In this document: positions 44,808 through 53,066 of the stretch, piece by piece
Layout: each line of letters starts with the position of its first letter
Numbering within the stretch: the stretch's first letter is position 1
Assembly: GCF_000378245.1 (NCBI RefSeq)
Contig: NZ_KB899494.1
Location: forward strand, 186,001 to 250,000
Direction: 5' to 3'
Origin: Aromatoleum toluclasticum ATCC 700605
GTDB lineage: Bacteria; Pseudomonadota; Gammaproteobacteria; Burkholderiales; Rhodocyclaceae
DNA length: 64,000 nucleotides
Made by a program: the position numbers and the translations under genes
The notes under the pieces: generated by a model
Told to the model about the DNA's origin: nothing
Seen by the model: only the letters and a program-made list of their open reading frames with translations
The model's database searches: none

Positions 44808-45582
44808 GCATTTCGTCGCCGTTCTCGCTCCGACGCGGGCGACGCTGCTGCGCGCGGGGCGAGGGGGCCCCGCGCCCGGCGGCGCCAGCGACTGCGAGGG
44901 CGGCTGGAACGGCGCCGCCGACGCGCTGCAGGGGCTGATACGCGAGGGCGGCACGCGCCGCGGCCGGCTGACGGTGGTGCTCTCCAGTCATTTCGCGCAT
45001 TTCGTCCTCGTGCCGTGGAGTGACGCGATCGGCTCGCCCGCCGAGCTGGAGACCTTCACCCGCATCGCCTTCGAGGACATCTACGGGCCGGTCGCGGCCG
45101 GCTGGGCGCTGCGCATCTCGCCCGAGGCCGCGGGGCGTCCGCGCGTGGCGGTGGCGATCGAACAGGCGCTGCTGGACCGCCTGCAGGCCGTCGCGCAGGG
45201 CGCCGGGCTGCGCCTCGCGTCGGTGCAGCCGCACCTGATGGCGGCCTACAACCGCCTGCAGCCGCGCCTCGCACGCGACAACTTCGTGTTCGCGGTGGCC
45301 GAGCCGGGCCGCTGCAGCATGCTGCTCGCGCGCGCCGGACAGTGGCTGTCGGTGCGCTCCAACGCCAGTGCCGACAGCGAGCGCGCCGTCGCGGCGCTGC
45401 TCGAACGCGAATGCGAGCTCAACGGCATCGGCGATCCGGCGGCGGGGCCGGTGCCCGCGGTGTACGTCCATACCCCGGGCCGCACGGCCGCGGCCTGGCC
45501 CGCCGTCGAAGGCATCGCGCCGCAGGCGCTGGCGCTGGGCGGCGCCGATGCGTGGCAGGACATGGCGCGGGCGGTGGCGTGA
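44788..45582 (+). CDS. GspL/PilM-like cytoplasmic assembly protein
   Basis: A 264-residue protein at the position of GspL or PilM in a secretion operon. It begins SREHFVAVLAPTRATLLRAG and has the actin-like strand pattern LTVVLSSHFAHFVLVPWSDAIGSPAELETFTRIAFEDIYG typical of the GspL cytoplasmic half. No transmembrane or ferredoxin-like C-terminal domain is seen, so it corresponds to a PilM-type split form. GTG 44788 has GAGGAG 7 nt upstream and overlaps the gspE end by 20 nt. It should tether the ATPase to the membrane partners encoded next. Confidence 0.75.
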   Translation: MSLLSREHFVAVLAPTRATLLRAGRGGPAPGGASDCEGGWNGAADALQGLIREGGTRRGRLTVVLSSHFAHFVLVPWSDAIGSPAELETFTRIAFEDIYGPVAAGWALRISPEAAGRPRVAVAIEQALLDRLQAVAQGAGLRLASVQPHLMAAYNRLQPRLARDNFVFAVAEPGRCSMLLARAGQWLSVRSNASADSERAVAALLERECELNGIGDPAAGPVPAVYVHTPGRTAAAWPAVEGIAPQALALGGADAWQDMARAVA

Positions 45583-46163
45583 TGAACCGGCTCGAACTCG
45601 ACTTCCGCCGCCCGCCCAAGCCCCGCGCCGGCGGCTGGGTCCTGTTGGCCGCGGGCATCGCCCTCGTCGGCACGGCGATGTCGGCCGGCCTGCGCGTCGA
45701 CGCCGAGGCCGCCGCGCTGGAGACCATCGTGCGCGACATCGTCGCCGGCCTGCCCGAAGCCCTGCTCGACCAGCACCCGCCGGGCGCCGGCGTGAAGGGC
45801 GGCGGGAAGGCGGGCGCGAGTGGCGCCGGCAAGGAGCGCGACAACGCGCTGGCGGACATGCAGCGCGTGCAGGCGCGCATCGACAACCGGCCCTGGCAGG
45901 CGCTGTTCGCGACGCTGGAATCGCTCGCCAGCGACGACGTCGCGCTGCTGTCGCTGACGCCGGACGCGCGCAAGGGCCAACTGCGCATCACCGCCGAGGC
46001 GCGCGACCTCGGCGCGATGCTCGCCTACCACCGCAAGCTGGAGGACACCGCCGTGCTGCGCGACGTGTCGCTCGTCAATCACGAATTCGCCGAGCAGGTG
46101 CAGGGCCGGCCGGTGCGCTTCAGCCTCGTCGCAAGCTGGGTGACGGATCATGCGGCTCCATAA
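45582..46163 (+). CDS. PilN/GspL-C-like bitopic assembly protein
   Basis: A 193-residue protein with a short cytoplasmic start (MNRLELDFRRPPKPRAGG), one membrane span (WVLLAAGIALVGTAMSAGL, about 19-37) and a periplasmic part with a coiled coil and ferredoxin-like fold (PWQALFATLESLASDDVALLSLTPDARKGQLRITAEARDLGAMLAYHRKLE). This is the PilN/GspL-C pattern. Its ATG shares one base with the preceding stop (TGATG). A Gly/Lys/Ala linker (about 64-80) is unusual. Confidence 0.75.
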   Translation: MNRLELDFRRPPKPRAGGWVLLAAGIALVGTAMSAGLRVDAEAAALETIVRDIVAGLPEALLDQHPPGAGVKGGGKAGASGAGKERDNALADMQRVQARIDNRPWQALFATLESLASDDVALLSLTPDARKGQLRITAEARDLGAMLAYHRKLEDTAVLRDVSLVNHEFAEQVQGRPVRFSLVASWVTDHAAP

Positions 46164-46698
46164 GCTGACGCTCCACGAAGCGGTGCGCCGCCTCGGCCTG
46201 CCCGGCCTAGGCGGCGTGGTGCTGCTGGCCGCCGCCGCGGGCTGGGTCGTGCTGGCCGTGATGCCCGGCATCGAGTCGCGCGAACGCGCCGAACAGCACA
46301 TGCTGCGCGCGCAGGCCCAGGCCACCGCCGTGCTCAACGGCGAAGTGCGCATCGCGCAGCCGCCCGCGCGCCAGCTCGACGATTTCTACGCCGGGCTGCC
46401 GGCCCAGCTCGCCGCGACGAGCGCGATCGACGGTCTGTACGCCGCTGCCGACGCGGAAAAGATCTCGCTCGCGCGCGGCGAATATTCGCTCGCGGTGGAG
46501 CAGGGCACGCACATGGCGCGCTACCAGATCCTGCTGCCGGTGCGCGGCAACTACGCGCAGCTGCGCCGCTTCATCGACACCGCGATCGCGAAGGTGCCGG
46601 GCCTGAGCGTGGAAGACCTCGACGTCGAGCGCAAGGCGGTGTCCGACACCGAGCTCGAAGGGCGCATCCGCATGACCCTCTACCTGTCGAGGCGCTGA
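46150..46698 (+). CDS. PilO/GspM-like bitopic assembly protein
   Basis: A 182-residue protein overlapping its upstream neighbour by 14 nt. One membrane span (GVVLLAAAAGWVVLAVMPGI, about 22-41) is followed by a periplasmic coiled coil and a PilO-type ferredoxin-like domain (TSAIDGLYAAADAEKISLARGEYSLAV..., RYQILLPVRGNYAQLRRFIDTAIAKVPGLSVEDLDVER). It is expected to dimerise with the PilN-like protein in the inner-membrane platform. Confidence 0.78.
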   Translation: MRLHKLTLHEAVRRLGLPGLGGVVLLAAAAGWVVLAVMPGIESRERAEQHMLRAQAQATAVLNGEVRIAQPPARQLDDFYAGLPAQLAATSAIDGLYAAADAEKISLARGEYSLAVEQGTHMARYQILLPVRGNYAQLRRFIDTAIAKVPGLSVEDLDVERKAVSDTELEGRIRMTLYLSRR

Positions 46699-47303
46699 TG
46701 GCGGATCGGCGCAGGCTCTTCTGGGTGGTGTTCCTCGGCGCGGCGGCGGCGCTCGCGATCGTGCCCGAATTTTTCGACCATGCCGACGCCGAACCGGTGC
46801 AGGCGGTGGCCCGCCCGCGCGCGGCGGCGCCCGACCCCGCCCCGCTCGTACAAAACGGCCAGCTCGCAGCGCTGCGCTCCGCTCCGGCCGCCGCTGCGGC
46901 ACCGGCCGGTACGCCTTCCGCCGCCGCAACTCGTGCAGGGGAGGACACCCCGGCCAGCCCGGCCACCCCGGCCGATGCGCCCCCCCGTCCGGCGCCGGAA
47001 CTCTTCGCCGCGCACAGCTGGTACGTGCCGCCGCCGCCACCTCCGCCGCCCCCGCCGGCGCCTCCTCCGCCCCCGCCACCCGCGCCCACCGCGCCGCCCA
47101 TCCCCTACGAATATCTCGGCAAGCTCGCCGACGGCCACAGCGTGCGCGTCTTCCTCGTGCGCGGCGACCGTCCCTACACCGTCCGCGAAGGCGATGTGGT
47201 CGATGGCAGCTACAAAGTGAAAAGCATCACCGACACCACCATGACGTTCGTCTACCTTCCTCTGAACATCACCCAGACCCTGCCTGTGGGAAGCAAACCA
47301 TGA
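46698..47303 (+). CDS. Pro-rich periplasmic linker protein (GspC/PilP-like position)
   Basis: A 201-residue protein: N-terminal membrane anchor (about 6-22), Ala/Pro-rich stalk, a run of prolines (about 113-135), and a small C-terminal beta domain (YEYLGKLADGHSVRVFLVRGDRPYTVREGDVVDGSYKVKSITDTTMTFVYLPLNITQTLPVG). The domain has the HR-like look of GspC/PilP proteins, which connect platform and secretin. Annotation pipelines sometimes call it 'secretion system X translation initiation factor', a low-complexity artefact by my reading. Start and stop overlap neighbours by 1 and 4 nt. Confidence 0.75.
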   Translation: MADRRRLFWVVFLGAAAALAIVPEFFDHADAEPVQAVARPRAAAPDPAPLVQNGQLAALRSAPAAAAAPAGTPSAAATRAGEDTPASPATPADAPPRPAPELFAAHSWYVPPPPPPPPPPAPPPPPPPAPTAPPIPYEYLGKLADGHSVRVFLVRGDRPYTVREGDVVDGSYKVKSITDTTMTFVYLPLNITQTLPVGSKP

Positions 47304-49675
47304 TGCTGGAGACAATGCTCCGCCGTGCCTTACCCCGGGTTGCAGTCCTGCTGCTGGCGTCATGGCTTGCCGGCTGCGCCACCGACGCCCTGCAGCGCGA
47401 CGGCTCGCGCCTGATCGACGAGGGGCGTTACGAAGAAGGTCTTGCGAAGCTTGACCAGGCCGTGCGCGAACAGCCGCGCGATGCGGCGGTGAACATGGCG
47501 CAGACGACCCAGCGCGCGCGCGTGATCGCCGCCCTGCTGGCCACCGCCGAGCGCTCGCGCCTGATGCGCGACCACAATGCCGCCGTGCGCGGCTTCGAGC
47601 GCGTGCTGGCCATCGATCCCGCCAACGAGCGCGCGCGCGAGGCCCTGCGCCAGATGGACAAGCTGCGCAACACCGGCGAGACCGTGCGCCAGGCCCAGAC
47701 GGCGCTGCGCCGCGGCGACCCCGACGGCGCCGACCGCCTCGTGCGCCAGGTGCTCGCGATCGACCCGCGCAACGAAGGCGCGCTCGCGCTCAAGCGCGAG
47801 ATCGAGGACATCCGCGCGAACAACGTCACGCCCTACCCGCAGCTGCGCTCGAAGATGTCCGCGCCCGTGACGCTCGAATTCCGCGACGGCAACCTCAAGC
47901 AGATCTTCGAGGTGCTGTCGCGCAATGCCGGCATCAACTTCCTGTTCGACAAGGACGTGAAGTCCGACCTCAAGGCGACGCTGTTCGTGCGCCAGGTGCC
48001 GGTCGAGCAGGCCGTCGAGCTGCTGTTGCTGCAGAACCAGCTGCAGCTCAAGATCATCAGCGAGAACACCGTGATGATCTACCCCGACACGCCGCAGAAG
48101 CAGCGCGACTACCTCGACCTCACGATCCGCACCTTCCACCTCGCGAACATCGACGCGAAGACCGCGATGAACATGATCAAGACCCTGCTCAAGAGCAAGG
48201 ACGTGTTCATCGACGAGCGCCTCAACACCCTGACGATGCGCGACACGCCCGACGCCATCCGCCTCGCCGACAAGCTGCTGACCACGCAGGGCCTGCCCGA
48301 GCCCGAAGTCGTGCTCGAGGTGGAAGTCATGGAAGTGTCGCGCCAGCGCATCCTCGACCTCGGCCTGCAGTGGCCCAGCACCTTCGGCATCCTGCGCCCC
48401 GACCTCGGCGGCGTGCCCGGGGTGCTCAGCGATTACCGCGGCATCAACGGCGACCGCATCACGATCGGCCCCTCGCCCGAGCTGCGCATCAACGCCAACG
48501 ACAGCGACGTGAACACGCTGGCGAACCCGGTGATCCGCGTCAGCAACAAGGAGAAGGCGCGCATCCACATCGGCCAGCGCGTGCCGGTGGTGAGCGCCAC
48601 CTCCACGCCCTCGACGCAGGGCCCGGTGATCACCGAGAGCATCCAGTACCTCGAGGTCGGCCTGAAGCTCGAGGTCGAGCCCACCGTGCATCTCAACGAC
48701 GAGGTGCTGATCAAGATCGGGCTCGAGGTCAGCAAGGCCACCGCGCAGACGCCGACCAAGAACGGCACCATCCCCGTGCAGGTCGACACCCGCAACGCGA
48801 CGACTTCACTGCGCCTGAAGGACGGCGAAACGCAGATCCTCGCCGGCCTGATGCGCAACGACCACGACGTCTCCGGCAACCGCATCCCCGGCCTCGGCGA
48901 CATTCCCGGACTCGGCCGGCTCTTCGGCAGCAACAAGGACACCATCGGCAAGTCCGAGCTGGTACTCTCGATCACGCCGCGCATCGTGCGCAACATGCCC
49001 TACATGAACCCCTACGACATCGAGTACCCGTCGGGCACCGAGGCGGTGCTGAAGGCGCGCAGCGACACCATGCTGCGCGTGACCACGACCGCCCCGGCAG
49101 TCCCGAACGCCGCGACGCGCGACGCCATCGCCCCCGCAGCGGCCGCAGCGCCGCAGGTGCAGGCAGCGGCGGTGGCTGCGCCCGCAGCGGTGCTTGCCCT
49201 TGCGCCGCCCGCCGCGGCCGGCAGCGACGTGCCCGCCGTGGCCGCCTCGCCCGCCGCCGCGACGCTGTCATGGACCGCGCCCGCCGCGCTGAAACCCGGC
49301 GAGGAAACCGACATCATCCTGCGCGCGAGCGTCACGCAGCCGCTCACGGCGACGACCCTGCAGCTCGCCTACGACCCGGCCGCGCTGCGTGTCGTCGCCG
49401 TGACCGAGGGCGACGTGATGAACGCCGACGGCTCGATCACCTCCTTCGCGCCGCGCATCGACGACAAGGCCGGACGCATGTTCGTCGCGCTGTCGCGCTC
49501 GGCGCCGCAAGGCGCACGCGGCGACGGCGCGCTGATGCGCCTGCGCGTGGTCGCGCTGCCGGGCAGCAGCGCGGCGGCCGAACTCAAGGTGACCAGCGTG
49601 ACGGCCTTCGGCGAGGGCAACCGTCCGGTTTCGGTGCCGCTGCCCGCGGCGCTCGCGCTCGGCGCCAAGCCCTGA
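47300..49675 (+). CDS. gspD: secretin (GspD-like) lipoprotein with C-terminal cohesin-like domain
   Basis: A 791-residue outer-membrane channel subunit. The lipoprotein signal has its lipobox Cys at residue 26 (WLAGC). TPR-like helices span about 30-175, then an STN/N0 domain (VTLEFRDGNLKQIFEVLSRNAGINFLFD), an N1-type domain and the secretin core (VVLEVEVMEVSRQRILDLGLQWP ... VPVVSATSTPSTQGPV ... LEVEPTVHLNDEVLIKIGLEVSK ... LRLKDGETQILAGLMRND ... IPGLGRLFGS). After the core comes an Ala/Pro linker and a cohesin-type beta-sandwich (about 655-785: LKPGEETDIILRASV, TTLQLAYDPAALRVVAVTEGD). The cohesin-like tail would sit at the channel, facing periplasm or surface. ATG overlaps the upstream stop (ATGA). 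Confidence 0.9.
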   Translation: MMLETMLRRALPRVAVLLLASWLAGCATDALQRDGSRLIDEGRYEEGLAKLDQAVREQPRDAAVNMAQTTQRARVIAALLATAERSRLMRDHNAAVRGFERVLAIDPANERAREALRQMDKLRNTGETVRQAQTALRRGDPDGADRLVRQVLAIDPRNEGALALKREIEDIRANNVTPYPQLRSKMSAPVTLEFRDGNLKQIFEVLSRNAGINFLFDKDVKSDLKATLFVRQVPVEQAVELLLLQNQLQLKIISENTVMIYPDTPQKQRDYLDLTIRTFHLANIDAKTAMNMIKTLLKSKDVFIDERLNTLTMRDTPDAIRLADKLLTTQGLPEPEVVLEVEVMEVSRQRILDLGLQWPSTFGILRPDLGGVPGVLSDYRGINGDRITIGPSPELRINANDSDVNTLANPVIRVSNKEKARIHIGQRVPVVSATSTPSTQGPVITESIQYLEVGLKLEVEPTVHLNDEVLIKIGLEVSKATAQTPTKNGTIPVQVDTRNATTSLRLKDGETQILAGLMRNDHDVSGNRIPGLGDIPGLGRLFGSNKDTIGKSELVLSITPRIVRNMPYMNPYDIEYPSGTEAVLKARSDTMLRVTTTAPAVPNAATRDAIAPAAAAAPQVQAAAVAAPAAVLALAPPAAAGSDVPAVAASPAAATLSWTAPAALKPGEETDIILRASVTQPLTATTLQLAYDPAALRVVAVTEGDVMNADGSITSFAPRIDDKAGRMFVALSRSAPQGARGDGALMRLRVVALPGSSAAAELKVTSVTAFGEGNRPVSVPLPAALALGAKP

Positions 49676-49684
49676 GGTCCGACG

Positions 49685-50155
49685 ATGCGGCGCGTGCGCG
49701 GCTTCTCCCTCGTCGAGGTCGTCATCACGGTGGCGATCGTCGCGCTGCTCGCCAGCATCGCCGCACCGCTCACCGAGACCGTTGTGCGCCGCAGCAAGGA
49801 GCAGGAGCTGAAGAACGCGCTGTACCGCATCCGCGACGCCATCGACGCCTACAAGCTCGCGGCCGATTCGGGCCAGGTCGAAAAGCTCGCGGACGCCAGC
49901 GGCTACCCGCCGACGCTGCGCGTGCTGGCCGAAGGCGTGCGCGACGTGCGCAATGTCGAAGGCAAGCGCATCTACTTCCTGCGCAGCATCCCGCGCGACC
50001 CCTTCGCCGCGCCCGAGCTGCCGCCCGACGAAACCTGGGGCCTGCGCGCCTACGACAGCCCGCCCGACAACCCCCGTGCCGGCGCCGACGTCTTCGACGT
50101 GTTCTCGCTCGCCACCGGCGAGGGGATGAACGGCATTCCCTACCGCCAGTGGTGA
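49685..50155 (+). CDS. pseudopilin with GspG-like processing site
   Basis: A 156-residue type IV pilin-like protein. Prepilin site RVRG|FSLVEVVITVAIVALLASIAAP with Glu5; after the helix KEQELKNALYRIRDAIDAYKLAADSG and a short variable C-terminal domain (PPTLRVLAEGVRDVRN... DPFAAPELPPDETWGLRAYDSPPD) like GspG/PulG relatives. It lies 9 nt after the secretin gene. It is distinct from the GspG at 26 kb, lacking that protein's Ca-site phrase. Confidence 0.85.
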   Translation: MRRVRGFSLVEVVITVAIVALLASIAAPLTETVVRRSKEQELKNALYRIRDAIDAYKLAADSGQVEKLADASGYPPTLRVLAEGVRDVRNVEGKRIYFLRSIPRDPFAAPELPPDETWGLRAYDSPPDNPRAGADVFDVFSLATGEGMNGIPYRQW

Positions 50156-50163
50156 GGCCTGCG

Positions 50164-50550
50164 ATGGATACCCCGTACAAAACCCGCCCCGGCTTCACGC
50201 TGATCGAACTGCTGGTCGTGCTGGCCATCATCGCGACCCTGCTCGCGATCGCCGCGCCGCGCTACTTCGGCAGCCTGGAGAAGTCCGAGGACACCGCGCT
50301 GCGCCAGACCCTCGCGGTGATGCGCGACGCGCTTGACCACCACTACGGCGACACCGGCGCCTATCCCGACTCGCTGCAGGCGCTCGTGGACAAGCGCTAC
50401 CTGCGCAGCGTCCCGACCGACCCGATCACGCAGCGCAACGACAGTTGGGTGATCGTGCCCCCGCAGGGCGGGGCGAGCGGCGCGGTGGGCGACGTGCGCA
50501 GCGGCGCCGAGGGCAACGCGCGCGACGGGACGCCTTACGCGGAGTGGTAG
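50164..50550 (+). CDS. second GspG/GspH-like pseudopilin
   Basis: A 128-residue pseudopilin: cleavage site TRPG|FTLIELLVVLAIIATLLAIAAP with Glu5, then RYFGSLEKSEDTALRQTLAVMRDALDHHYGDTGAYPDSLQALVDKRYLRSVPTDPIT, strongly GspG-like (compare LEKSE with the QLGKSE of the 26-kb GspG). The C-terminus is short and Gly-rich. ATG 50164 is 8 nt after the previous stop. Confidence 0.87.
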   Translation: MDTPYKTRPGFTLIELLVVLAIIATLLAIAAPRYFGSLEKSEDTALRQTLAVMRDALDHHYGDTGAYPDSLQALVDKRYLRSVPTDPITQRNDSWVIVPPQGGASGAVGDVRSGAEGNARDGTPYAEW

Positions 50551-50552
50551 CG

Positions 50553-51185
50553 GTGGCGGTCGATGTGCGAGCTCACGCACCCGAGGGCGCACGCGAGCGG
50601 GGCTTCACTTTCATCGGCGTGCTGGTGCTGGTCGTGCTGATGACGCTGGCGCTGGTGGGCACCGCGCAGCTGTGGTCCACGGCCAGCCTGCGCGCCCGTG
50701 AGCGCGAGCTGCTGTGGGTCGGCTCGCAGTACGCGCGTGCGCTGCGCCTTTACTACGAGAACTCGCCGGAGGTGAAGCGCTTCCCGCAGCGCCTGGATGA
50801 TCTGCTCACCGACCAGCGCAGTCCGACCTCGCGCCACTACCTGCGCCGCCTGTACGCCGATCCCATCCTGCGCAGCACCGACTGGGGGCTGATCCGCGGT
50901 GCGGACGGCGGCATCATCGGCGTCTTCAGCCAGTCGCGCGACGCGCCGCTCAAACGCGGCCGCTTCCCGCCCGAGTGGGCGGAATTCGAAGGCATGGAAA
51001 GCTATGCCGACTGGCAGTTCGTCGCCGACCGCGCCTTCAGCACCACGGCCGCGCAGGCCGGCGCGAACGTCAGGCCGGGGCCCACGGGCACCGCGGCCCC
51101 CATCGACCCGCGCCAGGGCGTGATCGACGCCGCCCGCAACCCGCGCCCGGCGCCGACCGTGTCGCCCTTCCAGCTCACGCGCTGA
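50553..51185 (+). CDS. minor pseudopilin lacking Glu5
   Basis: A 210-residue last member of the operon. The processing site RERG|FTFIGVLVLVVLMTLALVGTAQLW has Gly where pilins carry Glu5, as seen in tip pseudopilins of the GspK kind, but it is shorter than GspK (about 300). The rest (RARERELLWVGSQYARALRLYYENSPEVKRFPQRLDDLLTDQRSPTSRHYLRRLYADPI) is like the family often labelled type II secretion pseudopilin in Rhodocyclales. GTG 50553 follows GGAG at 8 nt. Position and missing Glu suggest the tip of the pseudopilus. Confidence 0.78.
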   Translation: MAVDVRAHAPEGARERGFTFIGVLVLVVLMTLALVGTAQLWSTASLRARERELLWVGSQYARALRLYYENSPEVKRFPQRLDDLLTDQRSPTSRHYLRRLYADPILRSTDWGLIRGADGGIIGVFSQSRDAPLKRGRFPPEWAEFEGMESYADWQFVADRAFSTTAAQAGANVRPGPTGTAAPIDPRQGVIDAARNPRPAPTVSPFQLTR

Positions 51186-51201
51186 GCGGGCAGAAAACAA
51201 A

Positions 51202-51222
51202 AAGCCCGGCAATGCCGGGCTT
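51202..51222. terminator. bidirectional rho-independent terminator
   Basis: AAGCCCGGC and GCCGGGCTT form a perfect 9-bp stem with a 3-nt loop, followed by TCTT on the plus side and TTTGTTTTC on the minus side. It separates the secretion operon from the cold-shock gene. Confidence 0.88.
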
Positions 51223-51247
51223 CTTCGTCAGATCCTGCCGAGGCGGA

Positions 51248-51451
51248 TCAGAGCGGGCGGATGTTGCCTGCCTGCTTGCCCTTCGGGCCGGAGGTCTCGT
51301 CGAATTGCACCTTCTGGCCTTCGGTCAGGCTGCGGAAGCCATTGCCCTGAATCGCGGAGAAGTGAGCGAAGAGGTCCTCGCCGCCGTTGTCCGGGGTGAT
51401 GAAGCCGAAGCCCTTGGCGTCGTTGAACCACTTGACGGTACCAGTTGCCAT
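51248..51451 (-). CDS. cold-shock protein, CspA family
   Basis: A 67-residue single CSD domain. RNP1 KGFGFI and RNP2 DLFAHFSAI are present, with the typical [21 protein letters not shown] start and [11 protein letters not shown] end. It binds single-stranded RNA/DNA as an RNA chaperone. The open frame extends 19 codons upstream, but homologues start at ATG 51451. The preceding 100-nt AT-richer stretch is probably a structured leader, as in other csp genes. Confidence 0.95.
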   Translation of the reverse strand: MATGTVKWFNDAKGFGFITPDNGGEDLFAHFSAIQGNGFRSLTEGQKVQFDETSGPKGKQAGNIRPL

Positions 51452-51749
51452 TTTGAAGTATCCCAAATCAAAGATTAAATAAGGGGCGTTTGCCCAAAGT
51501 TGCGACAACCGCGATCGGGGGGATGACGGACTGAGTACCGGAGGACTTCAAGCACGAAACGCCACGCGATGACTGATGCGCGCCGAGAAGTCTGGTGAAA
51601 AACCGCGGCGCGGTCAACTACCCCGCGCACCCTTGCGGCCTTTCCCGCTGTGGCGGCGTGAAATTGGTCGCGGCCGCGTGCGTGCGATCCGGCACAGCGG
51701 GCGCACGCCTCGATGACATCCCGCTACAATCGGCGGCGAGGAGGATGCT
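51452..51749. promoter_or_regulatory. divergent region between csp and nfeD genes
   Basis: 298 bp. The csp leader and promoter are on the minus strand, and TACAAT (51725-51730) is a possible -10 for the nfeD operon just before AGGAGG. No gene seen. Confidence 0.4.
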
Positions 51750-52193
51750 ATGAATATCGAATGGTGGCACTGGACCGTAATTGGCTTTGCCCTGATCCTG
51801 GCCGAGCTGGCGCTACCGTCCTTCTTTCTGATCTGGTTCGGCATCGCGGGGCTGGCGCTGGCGTTCGTGCTCTTCGTCGCGCCCGGCCTGTCGCTCACCG
51901 CCCAGCTCGCCACCTGGACCGCCCTGTCGCTGGCCATGGTCGTGCTGTGGTTCCGCGTGTTCAAGCCCGGCTTCCACAAGACCCGCATCGGCACCTCCGC
52001 GGGCGAGGTCATCGGCGAAGTCGGCCTGCTCGTCGGCGCGGTCGCGCCTTTCCAGCGCGGCAAGGTGCGCTTCCAGCGCCCGCTGCTGGGCGCCGAGGAA
52101 TGGGTGTGCCTCGCCGAAAATCCGATTGCAGCCGGCGAGCGCGTGCGCGTCGTCGCCGTCGAAGGTAGTTTCCTGAAAGTCGTCAAAGCCTGA
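51750..52193 (+). CDS. NfeD-family membrane protein
   Basis: A 147-residue short NfeD (NfeD1b type): two to three membrane helices in the first 75 residues (WTVIGFALILAELALPSFFLIWFGIAGLALAFVLFV...) and a C-terminal OB fold (GEVIGEVGLLVGAVAPFQRGKVRFQRPLLGAEEWVCLAENPIAAGERVRVVAVEGSFLKVV). It partners the SPFH protein encoded 9 nt later, in membrane microdomain upkeep. AGGAGG is 8 nt before the ATG. Confidence 0.9.
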   Translation: MNIEWWHWTVIGFALILAELALPSFFLIWFGIAGLALAFVLFVAPGLSLTAQLATWTALSLAMVVLWFRVFKPGFHKTRIGTSAGEVIGEVGLLVGAVAPFQRGKVRFQRPLLGAEEWVCLAENPIAAGERVRVVAVEGSFLKVVKA

Positions 52194-52202
52194 GGAGGTT
52201 TC

Positions 52203-53066
52203 ATGAGCGGTAGCTTCGTCTTCGTCGTCGCGGTACTCATCTTCGTCGTCGTCACCCTCGCCAAGGGCGTGCGTATCCTGCCGCAGGGCGAGGAATGGAT
52301 CGTCGAGCGTCTCGGCAAGTACCACGGCACCTTGAAGCCCGGCCTCAACATCATCATTCCCTACCTCGACAACGTCGCCTACAAGCTCGTCACCAAGGAC
52401 ATCATCCTCGACGTGCAGGAGCAGGAGGTCATCACGCGCGACAACGCGGTGATCCGGACCAACGCCATCGCCTTCGTCAAGATCACCGATCCGGTCAAGG
52501 CGGTGTATGGGGTCACGGACTTCTCCGAAGCGATCCGCAACATGATCATGACCACGCTGCGCTCCATCGTCGGCGAGATGGATCTCGACGAGGCACTGTC
52601 CTCGCGCGACAAGATCAAGGCGCGGCTGCGCGAGAGCATCGCCGACGAGGCCGTCGACTGGGGCCTCACCGTCAAGTCGGTCGAGATCCAGGACATCAAT
52701 CCGTCCGAATCGATGCAGCGTGCGATGGAACTGCAGGCCGCCGCTGAACGCGAACGCAAGGCCGCGGTCACCAAGGCCGAAGGCGCCAAGCAGGCGGCGA
52801 TCCTCGAGGCCGAGGCGCGCCTCGAATCCGCCAAGCGCGACGCCAATGCCCAAGTCATGCTCGCCGAAGCCTCCGCCGAGGCGATCCGCCGCGTCGCCGC
52901 CGCCATCGGCGACCAGCCGGGCCCGATGATGTACATGCTGGGCGAGAAGTACATCGCGTCGATGGAACGCATGGGCTCGTCGGAGAGCGCCAAGGTCGTC
53001 GTGCTGCCGGCCGACCTGCAGGAGACGGTGCGGGGCTTGCTGTCGCGCGGCAAGACGGCCTTGTAA
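52203..53066 (+). CDS. paraslipin/SPFH (band 7) protein, QmcA-like
   Basis: A 287-residue stomatin-family protein. N-terminal membrane hairpin (FVFVVAVLIFVVVTLAKGVRILPQGEEWIVERLGKY), SPFH domain (about 30-185 with IPYLDNVAYKLVTKDIILDVQEQEVITRDNAVI), coiled coil (RERKAAVTKAEGAKQAAILEAEARLESAKRDANAQ) and the paraslipin C-terminus (LPADLQETVRGLLSRG). It forms large oligomers on the inner membrane, usually with an NfeD protein and the FtsH protease system. Confidence 0.93.
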   Translation: MSGSFVFVVAVLIFVVVTLAKGVRILPQGEEWIVERLGKYHGTLKPGLNIIIPYLDNVAYKLVTKDIILDVQEQEVITRDNAVIRTNAIAFVKITDPVKAVYGVTDFSEAIRNMIMTTLRSIVGEMDLDEALSSRDKIKARLRESIADEAVDWGLTVKSVEIQDINPSESMQRAMELQAAAERERKAAVTKAEGAKQAAILEAEARLESAKRDANAQVMLAEASAEAIRRVAAAIGDQPGPMMYMLGEKYIASMERMGSSESAKVVVLPADLQETVRGLLSRGKTAL

